From: Stigonema ocellatum SAG 48.90 = DSM 106950
Lineage (GTDB): Bacteria; Cyanobacteriota; Cyanobacteriia; Cyanobacteriales; Nostocaceae
DNA: 60,635 nucleotides
Assembly (NCBI GenBank): GCA_016903675.1
Contig: JADQBA010000047.1
Coordinates: forward strand, 1 to 60,635
Direction of reading: 5' to 3'
Positions 1 through 7,155 of the stretch are shown one piece after another. The position numbers and the translations under genes are program-made. Below the pieces are notes generated by a model. It was not told where the DNA came from and ran no database searches. It saw only the letters and a program-made list of their open reading frames with translations. How positions within the stretch are numbered: the stretch's first letter is position 1; each line of letters begins with the position of its first letter.

Positions 1-451
1 CACCAACGTTATCAGACTCACACAAAGAAGCTAAGGTAGTTGCTTCGCTAGTTTCTGCTTGTTTAGATAAAATCACGACTCCAACATAGGATTTCAGGGG
101 TGTTTTCTGAGACAGACCATTGTTAGACACATTAGTACCGTCTGATTTCACCATGTACTTGTAGTTCTCTGTCTGAGTATTAATCCCAAGCCCTAACTGA
201 TTTATGCCAGTTGAGAAACCACCCTGCTCAAGGAAATATGCTTGCTGCGCACGGTTCATGGAACCAGTGTACTGTTTAGCTTCTGACTGTTTACCTTTGT
301 TCGCTTGGTTAAGGAAAGATGGCAGCGCGATCGCAGATAGAATCCCAATAATAATAATTACTACGAGTAGTTCAATAAGTGTAAAACCCTGATCTTCTGT
401 CTTTTTCTTAAGGATATGTTGCAAAAATTTGGCTTTTAATTCGGTTTTCAT
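1..451 (-). CDS. Type IV pilin-like protein (prepilin), C-terminus outside window
   Basis: Seen: an ATG at 451 opens a frame on the minus strand that runs off the window edge, about 150 residues. After a 22-residue basic leader comes a class III prepilin site, G followed by FTLIELLVV, with Glu at +5, then a hydrophobic helix. Known: prepilin peptidase cleaves after the Gly and the protein joins a type IV pilus or pseudopilus; cyanobacterial PilA-type proteins have this layout. The rest is Gly/Asn/Ser-rich with a Cys near the cut end, as in type IV pilin-like G/H proteins. Inference: a pilus subunit or minor pilin. The missing C-terminus prevents choosing between major and minor pilin. Confidence 0.85.
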   Translation of the reverse strand, partial: MKTELKAKFLQHILKKKTEDQGFTLIELLVVIIIIGILSAIALPSFLNQANKGKQSEAKQYTGSMNRAQQAYFLEQGGFSTGINQLGLGINTQTENYKYMVKSDGTNVSNNGLSQKTPLKSYVGVVILSKQAETSEATTLASLCESDNVG

Positions 452-801
452 ATCTTTTTTCTTGAGGTGAGATTGATTGCTGTCTTCTAGATGTAACTTA
501 CCCACCTGCGATCAGTTTCATATCACCCCACCTCAATAATTTTTTATCGTGCTCTATCAGAGGCGTTCCAGCATTTTGTAACCAAAATCTTCAGTAGAGA
601 CAAGGGTTATCGCGTCTCTACATGGGTTGATGGTAGGTAAATTATCTTCACTGAACAGTATTGACCTATACGGTTCGGGTAAGGGTAGTTGTGGAGAAGA
701 GAAACTACCAAATTGTTGGAGCGATCGCCCTTGCAGTATTGTTGACCAACATCACTCAGCCCCCAATGTTAACCTGTAATCAGGATGATGGAAGCAAACA
801 A
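452..801. other. Intergenic stretch with degenerate repeat
   Basis: Between the pilin start and the coiled-coil gene. It holds a degenerate copy of the GCGTCTCTAC repeat seen again near 1850-1906. An open frame from a TTG at 661 runs in frame into the coiled-coil gene, but I prefer the ATG at 802. No other gene seen. Confidence 0.5.
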
Positions 802-1182
802 ATGACCCAATCCACTGACAGACTAGACCGCATAGAGGAGATAGTACACAGCTTAGCAGTCAATCAAACCTCGTTGCAACAAACAGTTCAGCAACTAACC
901 ACCAAAGTTGATACCGTAACCACCCAAATTGAAAGACTAACCACCCAAGTTGAAGGATTAACCACCCAAGTTGAAGGACTAACCACCCAAGTTGAAATAG
1001 TGACAAATGATGTAGGCACCTTAACAGGTGCCATAGCCGATTATATCGTGGAATCTGAATCCGACCGGGAAATTATCAAGCAAAATCAAGCCGAAATTCG
1101 CCAAAATCAAGCCGAAATTCGCCGCATCTGGGAATACCTATTAGGGCAGCAACGTGGTAATGGAAAGAGTACGAATGAGTGA
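802..1182 (+). CDS. Coiled-coil protein with heptad repeats
   Basis: Product of about 126 residues if it starts at the ATG at 802; the frame also opens from a TTG at 661, which would add 47 residues including a hydrophobic stretch. The body is one long predicted coiled coil: repeated LTTQVEG heptads followed by a second block of KQNQAEIR repeats. I prefer 802 because the encoded MTQSTDRLDRIE start resembles many small cyanobacterial coiled-coil hypotheticals and the upstream part contains a segment repeated at 1241-1310. Function unknown; such proteins are usually annotated as hypothetical. The repeat blocks are also exact or near-exact DNA repeats, so length may vary between strains. Confidence 0.65.
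   Translation: MTQSTDRLDRIEEIVHSLAVNQTSLQQTVQQLTTKVDTVTTQIERLTTQVEGLTTQVEGLTTQVEIVTNDVGTLTGAIADYIVESESDREIIKQNQAEIRQNQAEIRRIWEYLLGQQRGNGKSTNE
919..1000 (+). repeat. 21-bp tandem repeats inside the coiled-coil gene
   Basis: Four 21-bp units (the last partial) starting ACCACCCAA, each encoding one LTTQVEG-type heptad. A second pair of identical 21-bp units lies at 1081-1122. Because the unit is a multiple of three, copy-number changes keep the frame. Confidence 0.85.
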
Positions 1183-1240
1183 TAATTGCTAGTATTGGGC
1201 AATATAATTAAAAATTAAAAATTAAAAAAGTCATCTACCA

Positions 1241-1316
1241 AATCCTCAGCGCCATCGCCTTTGAGGTATTGTTGACCAACCTAACTCAGCCAAAGAGTGT
1301 TAACCCGCAATGCTAA
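1241..1316 (+). repeat. Degenerate second copy of upstream part of the coiled-coil gene
   Basis: The stretch containing GTATTGTTGACCAAC followed by ACTCAGCC and GTTAACC matches 720-790 with scattered changes. It has no continuing coding frame, so it looks like a decayed duplicate of the region just before the coiled-coil gene. Confidence 0.6.
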
Positions 1317-1352
1317 ACCACACAGTTTCTTGGGGTGGTGTCAGAATTGATA

Positions 1353-1742
1353 TCATCTACTCCCGACAGTTTCGGATATTTCCTTAACTCCTTTTTCATA
1401 TAACCTTTTATGTCCCTGTTTAAATTCATCAAGTAATTTAAAGAAATAATCAAACCCAGCCTTTTCATCTTTACAATAAAGCATAATCATCTTCGCCCAA
1501 GAACTCACCGTTGTTATCCCCAACTTGTGCTGTAACCAAGGCTGAAACTCACCATAAAAATCATCATCTTCCTGAGTGGGTTCAATACTCAACTTACTAC
1601 GGGCGCACTCATACCCCACTAAAAACATAAATAAATCGCTCACCGAAGGGCGACCAATATACATTCCTGGCTTAGTTCTAATCTTTTCTAAAATCTCAAA
1701 AACTCCACTTATTATCTTTTCCTCCTTACCCAAGCTGTTCAT
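1353..1742 (-). CDS. Conserved hypothetical protein
   Basis: 129 residues from an ATG at 1742 with no signal peptide or membrane segment. The N-terminal part reads ILEKIRTKPGMYIGRPS followed by a hydrophobic helix, a pattern I recognise only from uncharacterised bacterial proteins of about 130 residues. The composition is that of a small soluble globular protein. No operon partner: the neighbours are repeat-rich gaps. An overlapping plus-strand frame (1576-1812) is a shadow. No function is proposed. Confidence 0.6.
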   Translation of the reverse strand: MNSLGKEEKIISGVFEILEKIRTKPGMYIGRPSVSDLFMFLVGYECARSKLSIEPTQEDDDFYGEFQPWLQHKLGITTVSSWAKMIMLYCKDEKAGFDYFFKLLDEFKQGHKRLYEKGVKEISETVGSR

Positions 1743-1842
1743 TTACCTTCACTTCTCTTTTATAACGGATTTATCGAACCGCCAAGACGCCAAGACCGCC
1801 AAGAATTCGTAGTGCGTGCGTAAGTCCTAAATTCCAAAACCT

Positions 1843-1906
1843 TGTAGACATGCGATTAATCGCGTCTCTACACTAGGATTCTAGACGCGATTAATCGCGT
1901 CTCTAC
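1843..1906. repeat. Palindromic interspersed repeat (GCGATTAATCGC core)
   Basis: Two copies of TGCGATTAATCGCGTCTCTA or its variant lie about 30 bases apart; the second contains the perfect palindrome GACGCGATTAATCGCGTC at 1884-1901. A degenerate piece lies near 595-625. This is a common kind of small dispersed repeat in filamentous cyanobacteria. Confidence 0.75.
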
Positions 1907-2223
1907 AACCTGTTGTTTTCGCAACGCCGGCACTGGTGCAAGATATGAGCGATCGCCCGATCACACTTTTTCTCAATGGCAACATCCTGTAGAAACACAG
2001 TCTTTTCCCCCTACACCCTCACACCCCCACACCCCTACACCCCTGTGTTTCTTCAAAGCACCCCACAGGCGGCACACCACTCGTTATCAACGAAAAAATA
2101 CTCTTTCCCCCCACACCCCTACACCCCTACACCCCCACACCCCTGTCTTCCTTAGTTGCACACTCATCTTTTCCACAATATAATAGAGAAAGTCGTAGTC
2201 GTTATGAGTTTATTTAACCTCCC
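1907..2223. repeat. Gap with CACCCCTA tandem repeats and a dispersed repeat
   Basis: Holds two arrays of ACACCCCT/CTACACCC units (about 2008-2045 and 2107-2147) flanking a copy of the dispersed GTGTTTCTT...GGCGGCACACCAC repeat (2044-2095) that also occurs near 17040 and 35515. The promoter of the NTRC gene must lie at its right end, but I see no clear -35/-10 pair. Confidence 0.6.
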
Positions 2224-3600
2224 ATGACCAACTCAACTGTAGAAAACGTAGTCATTATAGGTTCTGGACCAGCAGGGTATACAGCCGCCATCTATGCCGG
2301 ACGGGCTAACCTCAAACCTGTTGTCTTTGAAGGCTTCCAAGCTGGGGGTTTACCAGGTGGACAGCTGATGACAACCACTGAAGTGGAAAACTTCCCTGGA
2401 TTTCCCAAAGGAATTACTGGACCAGAACTCATGGATAACATGAAAGCTCAAGCAGAACGTTGGGGCGCAGAGTTATATACTGAGGATGTGATCCAAGTAG
2501 ACTTAAGCCAGCGTCCTTTCACTGTCCGCTCAGAGGAACGGGAATTGAAAACCAACACCATTATCATTGCCACTGGTGCCACAGCAAAGCGCTTAGGTTT
2601 ACCCAGTGAACATGAATTCTGGAGTCGGGGAATTTCCGCTTGTGCTATCTGCGATGGTGCTACACCTATTTTCCACGGAGCAGAACTAGCTGTGGTGGGT
2701 GGCGGAGACTCAGCAGCAGAAGAATCCATTTACCTTACCAAGTACGGTTCCAAGGTGAACATGCTCATACGGGGAGAAAAAATGCGGGCTTCTAAAGCCA
2801 TGCAAAACCGCGTTTTGAGTAACCCAAAAATCCAAGTTCTCTGGAACACAGAGCCACTGGATATCTTTGGTAACGAAAAACACATGGATGGGGTTAAAAT
2901 TCGGGATACAAAAACAGGTGCAGAAAACCTACTGCACGTCAAGGGCTTATTCTACGCCATTGGTCACAACCCTAACACATCTTTATTCAAAGGTCAACTA
3001 GAACTAGATGATGTTGGTTACATCGTCACCAAGAACGGTTCACCAGAAACCAGCGTCGAAGGCGTTTTTGCCGCAGGCGACGTGCAGGATCATGAGTACC
3101 GTCAGGCAATTACCGCAGCAGGTAGTGGCTGTATGGCAGCGATGTTAGCAGAACGCTGGTTGTCATTCAACGGCTTGATTCAAGAATTCCATCAAAAGCA
3201 GGAAACTCCAGATAACGAACTAGAACCTCAACCAGCCGAGAAGAAAACCGACGCACAGCTAGAGACTGAATTTGATTTGAATGCGACGCGCCATCAGGGA
3301 GGCTATGCTTTGCGGAAACTCTTCCACGACAGCGATCGCCTACTCATGGTCAAATACGTCTCCCCCGGCTGCGGACCTTGCCATACCCTCAAACCCATAT
3401 TAAATAAAGTAGTGGATGAATTTGATGGCAAAATCCACTTTGTCGAAATCGATATCGACAAAGACCGAGACATCGCCGTAAATGCTAATGTAACAGGAAC
3501 CCCAACAGTTCAATTCTTCAAAAACAAAGAACTGCTCAAAGAACTCAAAGGCGTCAAACCCAAAAGCGAATACCGCCAGTTAGTTGAGAGCAATCTGTAA
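2224..3600 (+). CDS. NADPH-dependent thioredoxin reductase with fused thioredoxin domain (NTRC)
   Basis: 458 residues in two parts. Residues 1 to about 320 form a thioredoxin reductase: FAD-binding GSGPAGYTAA (13-22), redox pair CAIC (Cys140, Cys143), NADPH-binding GGGDSAAEE (159-167) and a second FAD contact in the FAAGD region. After a charged linker (about 325-350) comes a complete thioredoxin domain with CGPC (Cys383, Cys386) and the cis-Pro loop GTPT. Known: NTRC of cyanobacteria and plastids uses NADPH to reduce 2-Cys peroxiredoxins and other targets in one polypeptide. All key residues are present and the length is normal. It stands alone between repeat arrays. Confidence 0.97.
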   Translation: MTNSTVENVVIIGSGPAGYTAAIYAGRANLKPVVFEGFQAGGLPGGQLMTTTEVENFPGFPKGITGPELMDNMKAQAERWGAELYTEDVIQVDLSQRPFTVRSEERELKTNTIIIATGATAKRLGLPSEHEFWSRGISACAICDGATPIFHGAELAVVGGGDSAAEESIYLTKYGSKVNMLIRGEKMRASKAMQNRVLSNPKIQVLWNTEPLDIFGNEKHMDGVKIRDTKTGAENLLHVKGLFYAIGHNPNTSLFKGQLELDDVGYIVTKNGSPETSVEGVFAAGDVQDHEYRQAITAAGSGCMAAMLAERWLSFNGLIQEFHQKQETPDNELEPQPAEKKTDAQLETEFDLNATRHQGGYALRKLFHDSDRLLMVKYVSPGCGPCHTLKPILNKVVDEFDGKIHFVEIDIDKDRDIAVNANVTGTPTVQFFKNKELLKELKGVKPKSEYRQLVESNL

Positions 3601-3603
3601 AAA

Positions 3604-3770
3604 GTGGGGAGTGGGGAGTGGGGAATAGGGAGTGGGGATTGGGGATTAGGGATTGGGGATTGGGGATTAGGGAATGATGATGAGAATATTCACCAGTCAC
3701 CAGTCACCACTCCCCACTCCCCACTCCCCACTCCCCACTCCCCACTCCCCACTCCCCACTCCCCCTCCCC
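3604..3770. repeat. Short tandem repeats (GGGGATT / CCCCACT)
   Basis: A GGGGA(G/T)T array is followed by an inverted CCCCACT array; together they can fold on themselves. Plus-strand frames through it translate to PHSPLPT repeats and falsely extend the permease gene upstream. Confidence 0.9.
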
Positions 3771-3775
3771 CCTTT

Positions 3776-4645
3776 ATGTTCATTACAAAAAGTTTCAGAT
3801 TTTTACGTTTTGCGAAAAACCGGGGTCTTTCTCACCAACTTATGCTTATAGGGTTAACCATGACCCTTTTTTTCATATTCCTAGCATTCCTTGCTCCTGC
3901 GTTTCAGGCTTGGGGATGGCTGCAAAACCCCACTGATTCCCTGATTAACCCCATTCACGAACCACCCTCAGCCAAATATTGGTTCGGCACTAGTCGCCAA
4001 GGCTATGATGTATTCTCACGCACAGTGTTTGGTGCGCAAGCTGCGTTACAAGTGGTTTTGCTTGCAACGTCTCTAAGTATGGTCATCGGTGTCCCTTTAG
4101 GGATGCTCAGTGGTTATTTAGGTGGTAGATTGGACAAAGTGTTGCTATTTCTTATGGATAGCATCTACACTCTTCCAGGACTCCTACTTTCTGTCACCCT
4201 AGCATTTGTGGTGGGGCGTGGGATATTAAATGCTGCGATCGCCATCAGCATTGCCTACATCCCTCAATATTACCGCGTCGTCCGCAACCACACCGTTAGC
4301 GTTAAAACCGAAGTCTTTATCGAAGCTGCACAAGCAATGGGCGCTAACACTTGGCAAGTGCTTTCGCGGTACTTATTTCTCAACGTGATTCAAAGCGTAC
4401 CCGTACTTTTTACCCTCAACGCCGCCGATGCAATTTTAGTGTTAGGTGGTTTAGGCTTCTTGGGGCTAGGACTTCCAGAAGAATTCCCAGAATGGGGACA
4501 CGATTTAAAACAAGCTTTAGACGCACTCCCCACAGGTATTTGGTGGACTGCACTTTTCCCTGGCTTAGGAATGACATCAATGGTGGTCGGGCTATCGCTA
4601 CTGGGTGAGGGATTGAATGAATTGGTCAATCCTCGGCAAAGATAG
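3776..4645 (+). CDS. Peptide/nickel-type ABC transporter permease (DppC/OppC family)
   Basis: 289 residues from the ATG at 3776. The frame is open from 3674, but that extension is only repeat-encoded PHSPLPT. Seen: an N-terminal membrane helix, a large extracytoplasmic loop, then five helices with the ABC permease EAA-type loop (EAAQAMGANTWQVL...) that contacts the ATPase. Known: DppC/OppC proteins pair with DppB, a binding protein and ATPases to import peptides or metals. No partner gene is present here, so it is an orphan permease or its partners lie elsewhere, as is common in cyanobacteria. The substrate cannot be told. Confidence 0.9.
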   Translation: MFITKSFRFLRFAKNRGLSHQLMLIGLTMTLFFIFLAFLAPAFQAWGWLQNPTDSLINPIHEPPSAKYWFGTSRQGYDVFSRTVFGAQAALQVVLLATSLSMVIGVPLGMLSGYLGGRLDKVLLFLMDSIYTLPGLLLSVTLAFVVGRGILNAAIAISIAYIPQYYRVVRNHTVSVKTEVFIEAAQAMGANTWQVLSRYLFLNVIQSVPVLFTLNAADAILVLGGLGFLGLGLPEEFPEWGHDLKQALDALPTGIWWTALFPGLGMTSMVVGLSLLGEGLNELVNPRQR

Positions 4646-4765
4646 GGGTGTGGGGGGAAGAAGAAGGGGTAAGGGGTAAAGGGTAAAGGGTAAAGGGTAA
4701 CCGAAGAAGAAAAACCTTTCCCCTTTAACCTTTCCCCTTTACCCATCTTCCTTACACCCCTTCTT
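4646..4765. repeat. GGGTAAA / TTTACCC inverted tandem repeats
   Basis: An array of GGGTAAA units, a short spacer, then TTTCCCC/TTTACCC units in the opposite sense. It can form a long hairpin just after the permease stop codon and may act as its terminator. Confidence 0.75.
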
Positions 4766-4852
4766 CCCCATGAGAACACGATCACCCACTTGATCGTTTA
4801 GCATTTTGTTTGATAATGTATTTCTAAATGAGTAGTTCTTGTGAAAGATAAC

Positions 4853-5017
4853 ATGTCCTTAATTGCCGCTGCTGCTGGTGGCTTTATGCTTTCCGTCGCC
4901 CTTTCTGCCGTTTTACGCGGCACTCCTGTGGTATCTTGGCAGCAACAATCCAGTTTCCGTCCAGCGACAGTGTCTGATTTACAACTAACCTCTAGTAGTC
5001 TCTCAAGTTATAATTGA
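4853..5017 (+). CDS. Possible small hydrophobic protein
   Basis: 54 residues from the ATG at 4853 (or 58 from an in-frame GTG at 4841), ending at TGA 5015-5017. The first 25 residues form an Ala/Gly-rich hydrophobic helix (MSLIAAAAGGFMLSVALSAV), followed by a Ser-rich polar tail. This suits a single-pass membrane or secreted peptide. There is a weak AAAGA ribosome-binding site before the ATG. I do not recognise a family; the coherent helix-plus-tail layout is the only support. Confidence 0.45.
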   Translation: MSLIAAAAGGFMLSVALSAVLRGTPVVSWQQQSSFRPATVSDLQLTSSSLSSYN

Positions 5018-5103
5018 TGGGTAAGTAAGTTCGTAGTAAGGACTTTAGTCCTTATTTTCTAAGCACTAAAGTGCTTACAGAGATTGAAGGCGAAAGCCCA
5101 CCA

Positions 5104-5141
5104 GGTAAAGGGAGAAATTCAAGAAAATTTCTGCCTTTACC
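5104..5141 (-). terminator. Hairpin after the RHH gene
   Basis: Arms GGTAAAGG and CCTTTACC, with further pairing AGAAATT/AATTTCT around a short loop, make a stem of about 16 pairs with one G:G mismatch. It lies 6 bases past the minus-strand stop of the RHH gene, a fitting place for a terminator; it could also be an element-end hairpin. Confidence 0.6.
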
Positions 5142-5146
5142 GTTCT

Positions 5147-5353
5147 TCAGAGGTGGGATGAAGCCGACCGCACTTTTAAGTGCCTTCCCCATCTTTCGAC
5201 TAGTTCACTAACACTTATCCCTTCAGAAACAGCTACTGATTTCATCTTTTCCCAAGTACTGGGTGTAACCCATATTCCTTTTTGTACTTTCGTCTCTTCG
5301 TACAAAAGGGGTTCATTTCTGATTGCCTTTTTTTTCGGTCTTGGGGTTGACAT
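5147..5353 (-). CDS. Small ribbon-helix-helix DNA-binding protein
   Basis: 68 residues from the ATG at 5353. A basic N-terminus (PRPKKK) leads into a beta strand (KGIWVTP), helix A (STWEKMKSVAVSEG) and helix B (SVSELVERWGRH), the order of a CopG/Arc-type ribbon-helix-helix fold. Known: such proteins bind palindromic operators as dimers and usually repress their own promoter. It is divergent from tnpB, and a 26-bp near-palindrome lies directly before its start codon. Inference: it is an autoregulator that also controls tnpB. An antitoxin role is less likely, as no toxin gene is adjacent. Confidence 0.7.
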   Translation of the reverse strand: MSTPRPKKKAIRNEPLLYEETKVQKGIWVTPSTWEKMKSVAVSEGISVSELVERWGRHLKVRSASSHL

Positions 5354-5382
5354 ATATTAGCTCAATGCATTAAGCTAATAAT
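5347..5382. promoter_or_regulatory. Palindromic operator in the RHH/tnpB divergent promoter
   Basis: At 5355-5380 lies a 26-bp palindrome, TATTAGCT on the left and AGCTAATA on the right around a CAATGCATTA centre, with only one mismatched pair. A TTGACA at 5347-5352 could be the tnpB -35 box, which would put the palindrome over the spacer and -10. This suggests control of both genes by the RHH protein. Confidence 0.6.
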
Positions 5383-5423
5383 ACGAATAATAAAGTTTTA
5401 AGTCAAGGAGGTGAAACAAATCC

Positions 5424-6917
5424 ATGCCTAGAAAGACGACTCCATCATTTATCGTTGAGTATCCTATCGTTGTCGATTCCAAGTCTGATCGAGAACTTCA
5501 AGCACGTTTCAATGCTGGATTTAGATTGCTAAATGCTGTTCAAGATGAAGCGCTTAAGCGGATGGAGTTACTACGCGATTCTGAGGCATGGAAAGAAGCG
5601 AAAAAGCTACCTAAAACAGTCATAGACTTGAAGGGAGAAACAATTTATAATCCAGAAAGAACTAAGGCTTTCGAGGAAGCCAAGAAAGCCTATAGATTTA
5701 CTGAATTTGAGTTACAAGCCTACGCAACATTGGTTGCCAAGCGTTCTGTGTGGATGTGGGACAAATTAGATAGCCAATCTATTCAAAAACTTGGAACCCG
5801 TGTGTTTAAAGCGGTCAATAAGGTTTTGTGTGGTCAAGCCAAAAAAGTTCGATTTAAAAATAATCGTTCTTTTTCGTCAATGGAAGGTAAGCAAATTACC
5901 ACAGGTATTCGAGTTGACAGAGAGACAGAAATGTTTGTCTGGGGTAAGCTTAAGTGCCCGTTAATTATTGATTTCACCGACGATTGTGAAAAACACGGGT
6001 GGGATTCTAAATGGAAATACGCTCGAATAATCCGAAGAGAACTTAATGGCAAGATTCGATGGTTTGTCCAAATTGTTTGTGAGGGTATTCCTTATCAAGG
6101 TAGAGCCAACACACAGACAAAAGACGCCAAAAGCAGTATAGACCTTAACGTCTCTAATCTTGCTTATGTAAGTTTTGATAAGGCAGGTTTAAAGCCGTTT
6201 GCTGATCAAGTTCCAACGTTTGAAAAAGAGATTAAGGGAATACAGCGTAAACAAGACCGTTCTCGCCGTATTAACAATCCTGAAAACTTTAATCCTGATG
6301 ACGTTGTACTTAAAGGAAAGAAAAAAGGGAGGAAGGTTAAGCGAAAGGGACAAATCAAAAAAGGCAAGAAATTAGAGTGGAAGAATTCTAAAAATTATGA
6401 ACGTTTGGGTCAAAAACGACGTGAATTAGAACGTCGAAAGACAGCGTATGCGAAGTCTCAAAATCGAGCGCTGGCAAACGAAGTCTTAAGAGAGGCTGGT
6501 AAGCATGTCTCCTTAGAGAACGTTAGTATAAAGGGTTGGCAGAAGCGCTACGGGAAAGCTATCTCTGCCAAGTCTCCAGGTTTTTTTCAATCAGAACTTC
6601 TACGTAAGGCTGAAAGTGCTGGCGGCGAAGTCAATAAGTACTCAACTCAAAAAACCGCGTGTTCACAAACCCATTTGAACGGTAATCGCGTCAAGAAGCC
6701 TTTATCCCAACGGGTACACTACGATAACACCGGAATTGTGATGCACCGAGATTTGTTCAGTGCATACTTAGGGTTGCATGTCAATCAGGATGGTTATCTG
6801 TCTGTGGAGGATGCCCGTAAAGGGTATTTGGGGTCGGAGCCGATCCTAAACGCAGCATGGGCAGAGTTCAAACAACGTTCAAGTGACAAGGCTCGTCCGC
6901 GTCCAGGGTCGTCCTGA
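5424..6917 (+). CDS. tnpB: TnpB-family RNA-guided nuclease / IS605 OrfB
   Basis: 497 residues with a strong AGGAGGTGA ribosome-binding site before the ATG. RuvC residues are present: Asp240 (SIDLNVSNL), Glu365 (HVSLENVSI) and Asp443 (HRDLFSAY). Known: TnpB uses an RNA made from its own 3' end to cut DNA and helps IS200/IS605 elements persist. Oddity: the zinc ribbon, usually two Cys-x-Cys or CxxC knuckles before the last Asp, is replaced by TACSQTHLNGN...VHYDNTG, leaving one Cys. The KKPLSQRVH and RDLFSAYL context still marks the cyanobacterial TnpB clade. Basic segment 296-345 is unusually Lys-rich. No tnpA is present. Confidence 0.88.
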   Translation: MPRKTTPSFIVEYPIVVDSKSDRELQARFNAGFRLLNAVQDEALKRMELLRDSEAWKEAKKLPKTVIDLKGETIYNPERTKAFEEAKKAYRFTEFELQAYATLVAKRSVWMWDKLDSQSIQKLGTRVFKAVNKVLCGQAKKVRFKNNRSFSSMEGKQITTGIRVDRETEMFVWGKLKCPLIIDFTDDCEKHGWDSKWKYARIIRRELNGKIRWFVQIVCEGIPYQGRANTQTKDAKSSIDLNVSNLAYVSFDKAGLKPFADQVPTFEKEIKGIQRKQDRSRRINNPENFNPDDVVLKGKKKGRKVKRKGQIKKGKKLEWKNSKNYERLGQKRRELERRKTAYAKSQNRALANEVLREAGKHVSLENVSIKGWQKRYGKAISAKSPGFFQSELLRKAESAGGEVNKYSTQKTACSQTHLNGNRVKKPLSQRVHYDNTGIVMHRDLFSAYLGLHVNQDGYLSVEDARKGYLGSEPILNAAWAEFKQRSSDKARPRPGSS

Positions 6918-7155
6918 GTGACCCTCAGAGAATGTCTGCAACAAAGGCTAAAACCGTCTCCAGATAAGGCAATAAGTGTCTAAAAGAGCGGGTGAGTGGT
7001 AGATAGCTACTGCGTTTAGCCTGAAACCAACGGCTTATAGCCGTTGGTGTGGCTCATTACAAACCTTTGTAGCGGATGTAGCGCATAATTTACACAACAG
7101 AGGTATAAAAATTTTTTTCCTGGGCTTTTAACCCCAGGCTATCCCCGCTAAAAAG
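6918..7155 (+). ncRNA. Candidate guide-RNA (omega/reRNA) region and right end of the tnpB element
   Basis: Known: TnpB guide RNAs overlap the 3' end of tnpB and run to the element end. Seen here: non-coding sequence with a perfect hairpin at 7026-7048 (ACCAACGGCT, 3-base loop, AGCCGTTGGT). Start, end and guide are not determinable from sequence alone; this is inference from position. Confidence 0.35.

Larger units (their letters stand above)
5024..7060. mobile_element. Candidate IS605-type element carrying RHH gene and tnpB, no tnpA
   Basis: The unit spans palindromic repeats at 5036-5085, a hairpin at 5104-5141, the minus-strand RHH gene, the plus-strand tnpB gene and a 10-bp-stem hairpin at 7026-7048. 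No Y1 transposase (tnpA) is present, so it could move only with help from elsewhere. The outer ends are inferred from hairpin positions and are not certain. Confidence 0.45.

Noticed and set aside
204..392. 62-codon plus-strand frame
   Set aside because: Antisense to the pilin-like gene, whose prepilin motif is clear.
661..801. TTG-started extension of the coiled-coil gene
   Set aside because: Not supported by a ribosome-binding site; part of it is repeated as a decayed copy at 1241-1316. Kept only as an alternative start.
3674..3775. N-terminal PHSPLPT extension of the permease
   Set aside because: Encoded wholly by tandem repeats; the ATG at 3776 gives a normal family start.
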